From JAAYDS01 sp039680625 (GTDB lineage: Bacteria; Chloroflexota; Anaerolineae; UBA1429), in the NCBI GenBank assembly GCA_039680625.1, contig JBDKSN010000064.1:1-18755 (forward strand): a DNA stretch of 18,755 bases, in the 5' to 3' direction. Positions within the stretch are counted from its first letter, which is position 1. Each line of letters starts with the position of its first letter. Below the pieces are notes generated by a model, which was not told the origin of the DNA, did no database searches, and saw only the letters and a program-made list of their open reading frames with translations. Made by a program: the position numbers and the translations under genes. Positions 1 through 6,335 of this stretch are shown piece after piece.

Positions 1-465
1 CGAGATGAACGAGGCGTCGATGGTGACGATATCGACGGACTCGGGCAACGCCTCCAGATAGCGCGCATTGACCCGCTCCATCACCACCACGCGCGCATCT
101 TGGCGCAGGCGCCAGTGCAGCTGGCCATAGCCCACATCGACGGCATACACCCGGCGCGCCCCTCGCTGGAGCAGGCAGTCGGTGAACCCGCCCGTCGAGG
201 CGCCCAAGTCGGCGGCCACGCGGTCGGTGCAGTCTAGTGTGAATACGTCGAGAGCGTGCTCTAGTTTCAGCCCGCCGCGGCTCACATAGGGCAGGCCCTC
301 TTTGATGGTGATCTGCGCCTCGGGAGAGACGAGCGCCGCGGCCTTGTCGACCACTTGCCCGTCGACCAACACCTCGCCGGCGAGGATCAGCCGCTTGGCC
401 TGCTCGCGGCTCTCGGCCAGGCCCTGCTCAAAGAGGAGCACATCTAGGCGTGTGGTTTTGGTCAC
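1..465 (-). CDS. tlyA: TlyA-type rRNA (cytidine-2'-O)-methyltransferase, N-terminal part (cut by window edge)
   Basis: The first 155 codons are present; the 3' end runs off the left edge. The family methylates cytidine 2'-hydroxyls in 16S and 23S rRNA using S-adenosylmethionine. An S4-type RNA-binding domain covers about residues 6-60 (RLDVLLFEQGLAESREQAKR), followed by SRGGLKL with the likely catalytic Lys67. The SAM-binding loop is DLGASTGGFTD at 86-96, then DVGYGQLHWRLR at 110-121 and TIDASFIS at the edge, where Asp150 is a catalytic candidate. The start is a GTG at 465. No Shine-Dalgarno sequence precedes it, but a TTGACA promoter places the transcription start at this GTG, so translation is probably leaderless. 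The gene is divergent from the UbiA-family gene and is not part of the ribosomal operon. The identification is secure; the exact rRNA targets are inferred from the family. Confidence 0.93.
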   Translation of the reverse strand, partial: MTKTTRLDVLLFEQGLAESREQAKRLILAGEVLVDGQVVDKAAALVSPEAQITIKEGLPYVSRGGLKLEHALDVFTLDCTDRVAADLGASTGGFTDCLLQRGARRVYAVDVGYGQLHWRLRQDARVVVMERVNARYLEALPESVDIVTIDASFIS

Positions 466-471
466 GTGTTG

Positions 472-500
472 AGCTTAGGGAAGGGGCCGCCGATTGTCAA
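472..500 (-). promoter_or_regulatory. Sigma-70-like promoter of tlyA, predicted leaderless
   Basis: On the minus strand a perfect -35 box TTGACA (500-495) is followed after 17 nt by TAAGCT (477-472), a weak -10 box with 3 of 6 consensus bases. Six bases then separate the -10 from the GTG at 465. The predicted +1 therefore falls on the first base of the start codon. The lack of a ribosome binding site in CTCAACAC just before the GTG agrees with this. Confidence 0.6.
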
Positions 501-556
501 CCAGCCGAGACGGGCGTACGTTCTTCGCGGACCAAGATCGGCCGCAGGCGCCTTGT

Positions 557-584
557 TTGACGCCAAGTCGGCGCCGCTTATCAT
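557..584 (+). promoter_or_regulatory. Sigma-70-like promoter of the UbiA-family gene
   Basis: A -35 box TTGACG (557-562, 5 of 6) and a -10 box TATCAT (579-584, 5 of 6) are separated by 16 nt. Transcription would begin near 591, leaving a leader of roughly 27 nt before the ATG at 618. The promoter is divergent from that of tlyA, with about 57 nt between the two -35 boxes. Confidence 0.65.
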
Positions 585-617
585 CAACATACTTGCGCGA
601 TCAGGCGGTAGGTGGTC

Positions 618-1484
618 ATGTTTCGAGCTTTACTGCGCACCATGCGCCCACGGCAGTGGGCCAAGAACGTCTTTGTGTTCGCCGGTGTGGTCTTTGATGG
701 GCGGCTGTTCGATCCAGTGCCGCTGGGCCGTACGATAGCGGCGTTTGTCATCTTCTGCCTGCTGTCGAGCGCGGTGTATCTGATCAACGATGTGGTCGAC
801 GCCGACAAAGACCGGCGCCACCCCACCAAGCGCAACCGGCCGATCGCCTCGGGAGAGCTCTCGCCCAAGGTGGCAGTGGCCGCCGCGGTGATCCTCACCG
901 TCGGCTCGCTGGCCGGGGCTTTTGCGATCAACACACCCCTCGGCCTGGTGTCGTTGGCCTATCTGGCGCTGATGATGGCCTATTCGTTCTATCTCAAGCG
1001 CCTGGTGATCATCGACGTGATGGTCATCGCGGCGGGCTTTGTCTTGCGAGTGATGGCCGGCGCCGCCGCCGTGCAGGTGACGCGCTTTTCGCCCTGGCTC
1101 TATATGTGCAGCACGCTGTTGGCGCTGTTCATCGCTATCAACAAGCGGCGCAACGAGCTGTTGCTGTTGGCTGAAGATGCCAACAATCACCGCGCCAGCC
1201 TGGGCGACTATAACCTCGAGTTCCTCGACACCATGACCTCGCTGGTCACGGCCACGTTGCTCGCCTCGTATTCGTTCTATACGTTTTCGGCGCCCAACCT
1301 GCCGGCCAATCATAGCATGATGCTCACCATCCCCTTTGTACTGTATGGCGTGTTCCGCTACCTCTTTTTGGTACACGCGCGAGGCCTGGGGGGCGCGCCC
1401 GAAGAGATCGTCTTGAGCGACAAGCCACTGATCCTCACCCTCGTGCTGTGGGGGGTGACGGTCTGCCTCGTGCTCTACGCCTAG
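618..1484 (+). CDS. UbiA-family prenyltransferase, decaprenyl-phosphate phosphoribosyltransferase-like
   Basis: A 288-residue polytopic membrane protein. The first Asp-rich motif LINDVVDADKDRRHPTKRNR, with NDxxDxxxD, lies at about residues 56-75 and would bind Mg2+ and the diphosphate substrate. A second conserved block, IIDVMVIAAGFVLRVMAG, is at about 131-148. The C-terminal GGAPEEIVLSDKPL resembles the decaprenyl-phosphate 5-phosphoribosyltransferase branch (Rv3806c-like), which transfers ribose-5-phosphate from PRPP to a polyprenyl phosphate. I count eight to nine hydrophobic segments. ATG 618 is chosen because AGGCGG lies 9 nt upstream and family members start close to MRPRQW; an in-frame GTG at 612 would add two residues. 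It is convergent with rpsI and has its own promoter. The product in this organism, perhaps a sugar donor for envelope glycans, is inference. Confidence 0.88.
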   Translation: MFRALLRTMRPRQWAKNVFVFAGVVFDGRLFDPVPLGRTIAAFVIFCLLSSAVYLINDVVDADKDRRHPTKRNRPIASGELSPKVAVAAAVILTVGSLAGAFAINTPLGLVSLAYLALMMAYSFYLKRLVIIDVMVIAAGFVLRVMAGAAAVQVTRFSPWLYMCSTLLALFIAINKRRNELLLLAEDANNHRASLGDYNLEFLDTMTSLVTATLLASYSFYTFSAPNLPANHSMMLTIPFVLYGVFRYLFLVHARGLGGAPEEIVLSDKPLILTLVLWGVTVCLVLYA

Positions 1485-1514
1485 CAGCCGCGCACACAAC
1501 AACGAGGACGCAAA

Positions 1515-1543
1515 GAGAGGGCGCGGCGCTGGCCGGCCCTCTC
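1515..1543. terminator. Hairpin between convergent genes; probable terminator of the ribosomal operon
   Basis: An inverted repeat pairs GAGAGGGC (1515-1522) with GCCCTCTC (1536-1543) and continues inward as CGGC/GCCG around a GCTG loop. This makes 12 base pairs with one bulged base (1523). On the minus strand the stem is followed by TTTG, a short U-run; on the plus strand no U-run follows. It begins 22 nt after the rpsI stop and 30 nt after the UbiA-gene stop, so it may serve both. The weak U-tract lowers certainty that it is a classic intrinsic terminator. Confidence 0.65.
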
Positions 1544-1565
1544 GGAGAGGCAAGGCACCAAGAGA

Positions 1566-1955
1566 CTAGCGCTTGGTGTACTGCGGCGCCTTGCGGGCAC
1601 GCTTGAGACCGGGCTTTTTGCGCTCCTTGACGCGCGGGTCGCGGGTCAAGAGGCCAGCCTGCTTGAGCGCTGGGCGCAGCTCGGGCTCGGCCTCGATCAA
1701 GGCCCGGGCGATGCCATGGCGCACCGCGCCGGCCTGCCCAGAGATGCCCCCACCCTCGACCTTGACTGACACCGCGTATTGGCCGAGACGCTCGGCAACC
1801 TGCAACGGCAGCAAGCACGTCGCCAGGTCTTCGGGGCGGTCAAAGAACTCGGTCGCGGGCTTGCCGTTGATCACAAAGCCCTCTTCGCCGCGATAGAGGC
1901 GCACACGCGCGCACGAAGTCTTGCGCCGACCCAAGCCCTGATAGTATTCCGTCAC
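1566..1955 (-). CDS. rpsI: 30S ribosomal protein S9
   Basis: 129 residues, normal length. The N-terminus YYQGLGRRKTSCARVRL and the basic tail ending in APQYTKR are diagnostic. In S9 this C-terminal Lys-Arg tail reaches the P-site tRNA anticodon stem-loop. The start is GTG at 1955, fixed by AGGAGGTG six nt upstream. Last gene of the cluster, 28 nt after rplM, its usual partner (L13-S9 pair). Followed by the convergent terminator hairpin. Confidence 0.98.
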   Translation of the reverse strand: MTEYYQGLGRRKTSCARVRLYRGEEGFVINGKPATEFFDRPEDLATCLLPLQVAERLGQYAVSVKVEGGGISGQAGAVRHGIARALIEAEPELRPALKQAGLLTRDPRVKERKKPGLKRARKAPQYTKR

Positions 1956-1961
1956 CTGTCA

Positions 1962-1969
1962 CACCTCCT
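1962..1969 (-). promoter_or_regulatory. Strong ribosome binding site of rpsI
   Basis: AGGAGGTG on the minus strand, 6 nt before the GTG start. It is a near-complete match to the 16S anti-SD sequence and decides the non-ATG start. Confidence 0.85.
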
Positions 1970-1983
1970 GAGTTGCCCGAACG

Positions 1984-2412
1984 CTACAGATCGAGCGGCT
2001 TGGGCTGCTGTGCCTGATGCGGGTGAGTCCCGCCGGCATACACCTTGAGCTTTTTGAACATGGCGCGGCCCAGCTTGTTCCTGGGCAGCATCCCCCGCAC
2101 GGCATGCTCCAAGACGCGCTCGGGATGCTTGGCCAGCATGTCGGCCAGCGTCGTCTCGGTGAGGCCTCCGGGATACAGCGAGTAGCGATAGTACTTTTTA
2201 TCGAGCATCTTGTTGCCCGTCACCGCCACCTTGCCCGCGTTGACCACGATGACAAAGTCGCCCGTGTCGAGGCCGGGTGTAAAGATCGGCTTGTGTTTCC
2301 CGCGCAAGATACGGGCGATCTCGACGGCCAGGTGCCCGAGGTTCTTGCCCGTCGCGTCGACCACGTACCATTCGCGGTGAATGTCGGCTGCTTTGACCAC
2401 ATGCGTATTCAC
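1984..2412 (-). CDS. rplM: 50S ribosomal protein L13
   Basis: 142 residues, the same length as in E. coli. Recognised from REWYVVDATGKNLGHLA, the TGDFVIVVNAGKVAVTGNK block, the KYYRYSLYPGG segment and the C-terminal KLKVYAGGTHPHQAQQP. L13 is an early assembly protein that binds 23S rRNA. Start is GTG at 2412, overlapping the truA stop in GTGA, with GGGAGG upstream inside truA; translation is probably coupled to truA. Confidence 0.98.
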   Translation of the reverse strand: MNTHVVKAADIHREWYVVDATGKNLGHLAVEIARILRGKHKPIFTPGLDTGDFVIVVNAGKVAVTGNKMLDKKYYRYSLYPGGLTETTLADMLAKHPERVLEHAVRGMLPRNKLGRAMFKKLKVYAGGTHPHQAQQPKPLDL

Positions 2413-3275
2413 GTTTGTCCGCTCCTCCCGCCCCGGGCCAACGCACCTGCGCCTGAATCAGCCAGCGCCGCCTGCCCATCGGGGTAATCGTCCGGATACT
2501 TGACCTGCCACAGAGCCAGCCCGCGCGCCGGCGCCGGTGGCTCTGCTCGAGAGATCTCTCTCGAACGGATGATCTCGCCAAACGCCTGGAGACTGACGCG
2601 GCCCTCGCCGACGGCCAACTGGCCGCTGACCATGCGCCGCACCATGCCTCGCAAGAACCCGTTCGCCTCGACGACATATTGAAGCACCAGCGCCCCCTGC
2701 GGGGCAGCCAAGTAGGCGTTGGCCTCGACCTGTCGCCAAAAGCTCTGCATCACCCAGCGGATAGTGACCTCGCCCACGGTCGGTTGGCCAAAGGTGGCCA
2801 GGTCGTGTTCTCCGAGCAACATCGCCGCCGCCTGGGCCATCGCATCAAGGTCCAGCGGCTGGCGCTGCCAGAGATAGTGCCTATCCAGAACGGGGATCCG
2901 CGTCTGGCTGTGGTATAGGTTGTAAAGATACGTTCTGCTCACCGCGCTGTAGCGCGGATGAAAGCCTTGTTCGGTGACCGCTAGGCATCGCACGGCGATG
3001 TCTGGCGGCAGGGTGCTGTTCAGCGCCCGTTCTAACTCTTGCGGACCGTGCCGCCACTGACTATCAAAGGCAATGACCTGCCCACGAGCATGAACGCCCG
3101 CATCGGTCCGCCCCGCCGCCAAGACGCGCATCTCTTCTTGGGTGAGCCGGCGCAGCGCTCGCTCCAGCTCGCCTTGCACGGTGCGGCCTTGCGCCTGCAC
3201 CTGAAACCCACAAAAATCGGTACCATCATACTCGACGATAGCGCGATAGCGTTGGGGCTCTGGCGATGCGCCCAC
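2409..3275 (-). CDS. truA: tRNA pseudouridine(38-40) synthase TruA
   Basis: 288 residues. TruA isomerises uridines 38-40 in the anticodon arm of many tRNAs. The catalytic Asp58 lies in AAGRTDAGVHARGQV (about residues 53-67). The N-terminal VEYDGTDFCGFQVQAQGRTV and the later NGFLRGMVRRMVSGQLAVG motif (about 204-222) are typical. The C-terminal 20-25 residues, rich in Ala and Gly, look like a variable tail. The start is GTG at 3275; AGAGG lies about 14 nt upstream, which is rather far, so the exact start is less certain than for its neighbours. Seventeen nt follow rplQ, and the stop overlaps the rplM start. The rplQ-truA-rplM-rpsI order is known in Gram-positive and related phyla. Confidence 0.96.
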   Translation of the reverse strand: MGASPEPQRYRAIVEYDGTDFCGFQVQAQGRTVQGELERALRRLTQEEMRVLAAGRTDAGVHARGQVIAFDSQWRHGPQELERALNSTLPPDIAVRCLAVTEQGFHPRYSAVSRTYLYNLYHSQTRIPVLDRHYLWQRQPLDLDAMAQAAAMLLGEHDLATFGQPTVGEVTIRWVMQSFWRQVEANAYLAAPQGALVLQYVVEANGFLRGMVRRMVSGQLAVGEGRVSLQAFGEIIRSREISRAEPPAPARGLALWQVKYPDDYPDGQAALADSGAGALARGGRSGQT

Positions 3276-3292
3276 GGCCGTCAGCGTGGCCT

Positions 3293-3673
3293 CTAGTCCA
3301 CCAGCTCCAAGATCACCATCTCGGCGGCGTCACCCAGGCGCGGGCCGAGTTTGAGCGTGCGCGTATAGCCGCCCGGGCGATCCATATACTTGGGCGCGAT
3401 CTCGTCGAACAGCTTCTTGACGACATCTGCTTCGGTCAATCGCGTGGCAGCCAGGCGCCGCTCATAGCTATCGCTCTGTTGGGCGTTCCGCTTGGCCACA
3501 CCGCGCTTGGCCAGCGTGACGAGCTGCTCGGACTCGGCGCGAATCGCGTCTGCCTTGGCGAGCGTGGTGCGGATCCGCCCGTAGCGGAAGAGCTGGGTCA
3601 TCAGGTTGCGGCGCAGCGCCAGGCGCTGTGCTTGATTGCGGCCCAGTTTGTGGCCGCTGACGCGATGTCTCAT
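3293..3673 (-). CDS. rplQ: 50S ribosomal protein L17
   Basis: 126 residues. The N-terminal MRHRVSGHKLGRNQAQR followed by ALRRNLMTQLFRYGRIRTT is the L17 signature, and the C-terminal PGGYTRTLKLGPRLGDAAEM is also typical. L17 sits near the outer rim of the exit tunnel. ATG start with GAGAGG 10 nt upstream. It follows rpoA after a 45-nt spacer that contains a 6-bp hairpin. Confidence 0.98.
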   Translation of the reverse strand: MRHRVSGHKLGRNQAQRLALRRNLMTQLFRYGRIRTTLAKADAIRAESEQLVTLAKRGVAKRNAQQSDSYERRLAATRLTEADVVKKLFDEIAPKYMDRPGGYTRTLKLGPRLGDAAEMVILELVD

Positions 3674-3700
3674 GGTACGCTAACCTCTCTATGCAACCTG

Positions 3701-3715
3701 GGCAGCCAGGCTGCC
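3701..3715 (-). other. Small hairpin in the rpoA-rplQ spacer
   Basis: GGCAGC and GCTGCC pair in a perfect 6-bp GC-rich stem with a three-base loop, beginning 3 nt after the rpoA stop codon. No U-run follows, so it is not a standard terminator. It could be a processing or stability element, or chance. Confidence 0.4.
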
Positions 3716-3718
3716 GGA

Positions 3719-4669
3719 TCATTCGACTTCGAAACCCTCGGGCAGATAGCCCTTTTCCTCGAGCTTTTGGATCAGCTCTTGCAACGACTTTTCGCCAAAG
3801 TGGCGCACGGCCAACATCTCTTCAGGGCCTTTGGCTAGGCGTTCGAGCACGTCGCCCACGCTGGTGATGCCCGCGCGGCGCAGGCAGTTAAAGGCCCGCA
3901 TCTGCAGCTCGAGCTCTTCGATGGGCACGTCATAGTATTCGCTCGCGATGGGCGGGATGGCCGCCTCGCCAACCGCGTGTTCGGGCGCCTCGCCGCTGAA
4001 CTGGGCGACTGGCGTAAAGTGCTGGATGATGATCCGCGCAGCCTCGGTCAGGGCCGCAGCCGGCGCGATGGTGCCATCCGTCCAGATCTCGAGTTTGAGC
4101 AGGTCATAGTTGGTAATCTGCTCGATACGGGCGGCCTCGACGTCATAGCCCACCTTGACCACCGGCGAAAAGATCGCATCGACCGGGATCTCGCCGATAG
4201 GCAGGTTCTTGCGCTCTTCGGATGGCGAGTAGCCCACACCCTGCTCGACGTTCAGCTCGATCTCGAGCTCGGAATCCAGTGTGTCGAGCGTGAGCAGTTG
4301 CAGCTCGGGGTTGATGATGTCGATGTCTGAGGGGGCCTCGATGTCGCCAGCCGTGACCACAGACTTGCCCCGCGCCGAAACGCGCATGCGCACTGGCTCC
4401 TCGCTATGCGAGACCAGCCGCACCTGCTTGAGATTCAGCAAGAGCAGCGTCATGTCCTCTTTGGCGCCAGGGATCACGGTAAACTCGTGCGGCACTCCAG
4501 AGACACGCACCGAAGTGATCGCCGCTCCGGTCAGAGACGAGAGCAACACCCGACGCAGGGCAATGCCCAGGGTCAGCCCGTAGCCTTGCGACATGGGGCC
4601 GATCGCAAACCGGCCATAGTTCTGCGTGCTTGCTTCGCATTCGATCTTGGGAAGCACCTGGTGAAGCAA
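3719..4669 (-). CDS. rpoA: DNA-directed RNA polymerase subunit alpha
   Basis: 316 residues. The N-terminal dimerisation and assembly domain (about 1-230) shows IGPMSQGYGLTLGIALRRVL at 23-42, then the insert domain. A linker of about 15 residues leads to the C-terminal domain (about 245-310). There the DNA-contacting residues are retained: Arg258 and Asn261 in QMRAFNCLRRAG, matching E. coli R265 and N268, and the GEKSL segment near 292-296. So alpha-CTD binding of UP elements and activators should work. The start is TTG at 4669: AAGGAGG lies 7 nt upstream and the protein begins MLHQVLPKIE, as expected for the family. It lies between rpsD (97-nt spacer) and rplQ. Confidence 0.98.
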   Translation of the reverse strand: MLHQVLPKIECEASTQNYGRFAIGPMSQGYGLTLGIALRRVLLSSLTGAAITSVRVSGVPHEFTVIPGAKEDMTLLLLNLKQVRLVSHSEEPVRMRVSARGKSVVTAGDIEAPSDIDIINPELQLLTLDTLDSELEIELNVEQGVGYSPSEERKNLPIGEIPVDAIFSPVVKVGYDVEAARIEQITNYDLLKLEIWTDGTIAPAAALTEAARIIIQHFTPVAQFSGEAPEHAVGEAAIPPIASEYYDVPIEELELQMRAFNCLRRAGITSVGDVLERLAKGPEEMLAVRHFGEKSLQELIQKLEEKGYLPEGFEVE

Positions 4670-4676
4670 GTTGGAT

Positions 4677-4683
4677 CCTCCTT
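4677..4683 (-). promoter_or_regulatory. Consensus ribosome binding site for the TTG start of rpoA
   Basis: AAGGAGG on the minus strand, 7 nt before TTG (4669-4667). No ATG or GTG at a suitable distance competes, so this site decides the TTG start. Confidence 0.85.
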
Positions 4684-4691
4684 ATATCACA

Positions 4692-4719
4692 GGCTCGCCC
4701 CGCTTGATCAGAGCGAGCC
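4692..4719 (-). other. Hairpin in the rpoA leader
   Basis: GGCTCGC (minus strand, 4719-4713) pairs perfectly with GCGAGCC (4698-4692) around a 14-nt loop. The stem ends 8 nt before the AAGGAGG site of rpoA. An alternative CGCT/AGCG pairing inside is also possible. It could modulate rpoA translation or be a processing site; function unproven. Confidence 0.45.
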
Positions 4720-4766
4720 CGCCACCGAAACATCAGCGCCGCCCTTACCTGGCAGGCTGACCGAGA

Positions 4767-5402
4767 TCAACGCGAGTAGAACTCGACGATCAGCTGCTCG
4801 TTGATGGGCAGCTCGATCTGGTCGCGCGTGGGCAGGGTAGCAACGGTGCCGCGCATGCCGGCCGGATCCAAAACTAGCCACCCGGGCACGTTCTGGTGCG
4901 CCAGCACTTCGGTCAGGCCCTGGAAATGGCCGTTCCCGCGGCTGCCCTCGGCAACAGACACGACGTCGCCGGCATCGACCAACGCCGAAGGGATGTCGAC
5001 CCTCTTGCCGTTCACCTGAATATGCCCGTGCATGACGAGCTGACGCGCCTGAGCGCGCGAATCAGCCAGACCTAGGCGATAGACCACGTTGTCCAGCCGA
5101 CGCTCGAGGATGACGAGCAAGTTCGCGCCTGTCTGGCCGCGCGAGCTAAGGGCCATCGCATAATAGCGGCGGAACTGGTTTTCGAGCACGCCATAGATGC
5201 GGCGTAGGCGCTGCTTTTCGCGCAGCTGTTGGCCATAGTCAGACACCTGTCGCCGAAAGGTGGGGGCGTGCCCGTGGGCGCCCGGGGCGTAAGCGCGGCG
5301 CTCCATGGCACACTTCGGAGACATGCAGCGCTCTCCCTTGAGAAAGAGCTTCATGCCTTCGCGGCGACACTGTTTGCATACAGAATCGGTATATCGAGCC
5401 AT
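4767..5402 (-). CDS. rpsD: 30S ribosomal protein S4 (zinc-binding form)
   Basis: 211 residues. S4 is a primary 16S rRNA binder that starts 30S assembly and in several bacteria represses its own operon. The N-terminus carries a zinc site, Cys9, Cys12, Cys26 and Cys31 (CKQC...CMSPKC), which E. coli S4 lacks. The S4 RNA-binding fold covers about 101-165 (RRLDNVVYRLGLADSRAQAR onward), and the tail ends LIVEFYSR. ATG start with GGGAGG 4 nt upstream; the leader is the longest spacer in the operon (114 nt) and contains two hairpins. Followed by rpoA. Confidence 0.98.
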   Translation of the reverse strand: MARYTDSVCKQCRREGMKLFLKGERCMSPKCAMERRAYAPGAHGHAPTFRRQVSDYGQQLREKQRLRRIYGVLENQFRRYYAMALSSRGQTGANLLVILERRLDNVVYRLGLADSRAQARQLVMHGHIQVNGKRVDIPSALVDAGDVVSVAEGSRGNGHFQGLTEVLAHQNVPGWLVLDPAGMRGTVATLPTRDQIELPINEQLIVEFYSR

Positions 5403-5422
5403 TCATCCTCCCAGATTGCCGC

Positions 5423-5438
5423 CCGACCTCCGGGTCGG
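5423..5438 (-). other. rpsD leader hairpin, proximal
   Basis: On the minus strand CCGACC pairs with GGTCGG around the tetraloop CGGA: 6 bp, all but one GC. It lies 20 nt upstream of the rpsD start, close to the ribosome binding site. With the distal hairpin it could form an autoregulatory S4 target. Confidence 0.45.
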
Positions 5439-5468
5439 TGCGGTAGCGGGTTTACGTCCATTCGCTGG

Positions 5469-5506
5469 TGGGACCCCCAACCAGAGACGTCCTCCCCGCG
5501 GTCCCA
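5469..5506 (-). other. rpsD leader hairpin, distal
   Basis: On the minus strand TGGGACC (5506-5500) pairs perfectly with GGTCCCA (5475-5469) around a 24-nt loop, starting 10 nt after the rpsK stop. The loop contains GGGGAGG, which could pair elsewhere or act as a decoy ribosome site. Function unproven. Confidence 0.4.
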
Positions 5507-5516
5507 ATACGATCGA

Positions 5517-5912
5517 CTAGATACGGCGCTTCTTGCGCGGACGGCACCCGTTGTGCGGGATGGGCGTCACATCAGTGATCGAGCGCACCGCCAGGCCAGA
5601 GGCCTGTAGTTGGCGCAGGGCAGCCTCACGGCCCGGGCCAGGGCCTTTGATGTAGACGTCGACCGAGCGCATGCCCATGTCCATCGCCGAGCGGCTCACC
5701 GCGCTCGCTGCCGTCTGCGCGGCAAAGGGCGTGCTCTTGCGCGAGCCTTTAAAGCTCTGGCCAGCGGTCTGCCAGGCGAGTACGTTGCCGTCGGGATCGG
5801 TGACCGTGATGATGGTATTATTGAACGTCGCCTGTACATAGACGCGCCCATACGGCACATTGCGACGTTCGCGGCGAGCCGTGCTCCGCCTTGCTGTTCG
5901 TTTACGCCCCAT
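5517..5912 (-). CDS. rpsK: 30S ribosomal protein S11
   Basis: 131 residues. The basic N-terminus is followed by VQATFNNTIITVTDPDGN at about 26-43 and the GPGPGREAALRQLQASGL block near 90-107. The C-terminal DVTPIPHNGCRPRKKRR keeps Asn121-Gly122; the equivalent Asn in E. coli S11 becomes isoaspartate. S11 forms the platform near the mRNA exit and the anti-SD helix. ATG start with GGAGG upstream; 14 nt after rpsM. Confidence 0.98.
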   Translation of the reverse strand: MGRKRTARRSTARRERRNVPYGRVYVQATFNNTIITVTDPDGNVLAWQTAGQSFKGSRKSTPFAAQTAASAVSRSAMDMGMRSVDVYIKGPGPGREAALRQLQASGLAVRSITDVTPIPHNGCRPRKKRRI

Positions 5913-5926
5913 GCTATCCTCCGAGA

Positions 5927-6310
5927 TTACTTCTTGGCGCTAGCGCGCTTCTTACCGGCGACCGTGCGGCGGGCGCCGCGGCGGGTACGGGCATTGGTTC
6001 GGGTGCGCTGACCACGCACGGGCAGATTGCGACGATGGCGGATGCCGCGATAGCAGCCGATGTCCATCAGTCGCTTGATGTTCATGCCGACTTCGCGGCG
6101 CAGATCGCCCTCGACCACATAGTCGGCCTCGATCACCTCACGCAGCTGGGCCACCTCGGCCTCAGTGAGGTCTTTGCACCGAGTGTCGGGGTTGATGCCC
6201 GTGCGCGCCAGGATCTGCATGCTCGACGTATGGCCGATGCCATAGATGTAGGTCAAGCCATACTCGACGCGTTTTTCGTTCGGAATATCCACACCTGCGA
6301 TACGAGCCAT
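5927..6310 (-). CDS. rpsM: 30S ribosomal protein S13
   Basis: 127 residues. ARIAGVDIPNEKRVEYGLTYIYGIG opens the helix-two-turns-helix domain (residue 2 onward), and CYRGIRHRRNLPVRGQRTRT lies at 86-105, with a Lys/Arg-rich tail that contacts P-site tRNA and bridges to L5. ATG start preceded by CGGAGGAGCG. It follows rpmJ by 25 nt. Confidence 0.98.
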   Translation of the reverse strand: MARIAGVDIPNEKRVEYGLTYIYGIGHTSSMQILARTGINPDTRCKDLTEAEVAQLREVIEADYVVEGDLRREVGMNIKRLMDIGCYRGIRHRRNLPVRGQRTRTNARTRRGARRTVAGKKRASAKK

Positions 6311-6335
6311 TCTCGCTCCTCCGTCGAGCTACTGG

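Noticed and set aside
630..1553. 307-codon minus-strand frame opposite the UbiA-family gene
   Set aside because: Low-complexity His/Gln/Arg-rich shadow of a membrane protein gene, without family similarity.
4670..4690. Extended -10-like TGATATAAG before rpoA as an internal promoter
   Set aside because: The TATAAG overlaps the rpoA SD, would leave no SD in the mRNA, and no -35 box is found at the right distance (GATCAA is poor).
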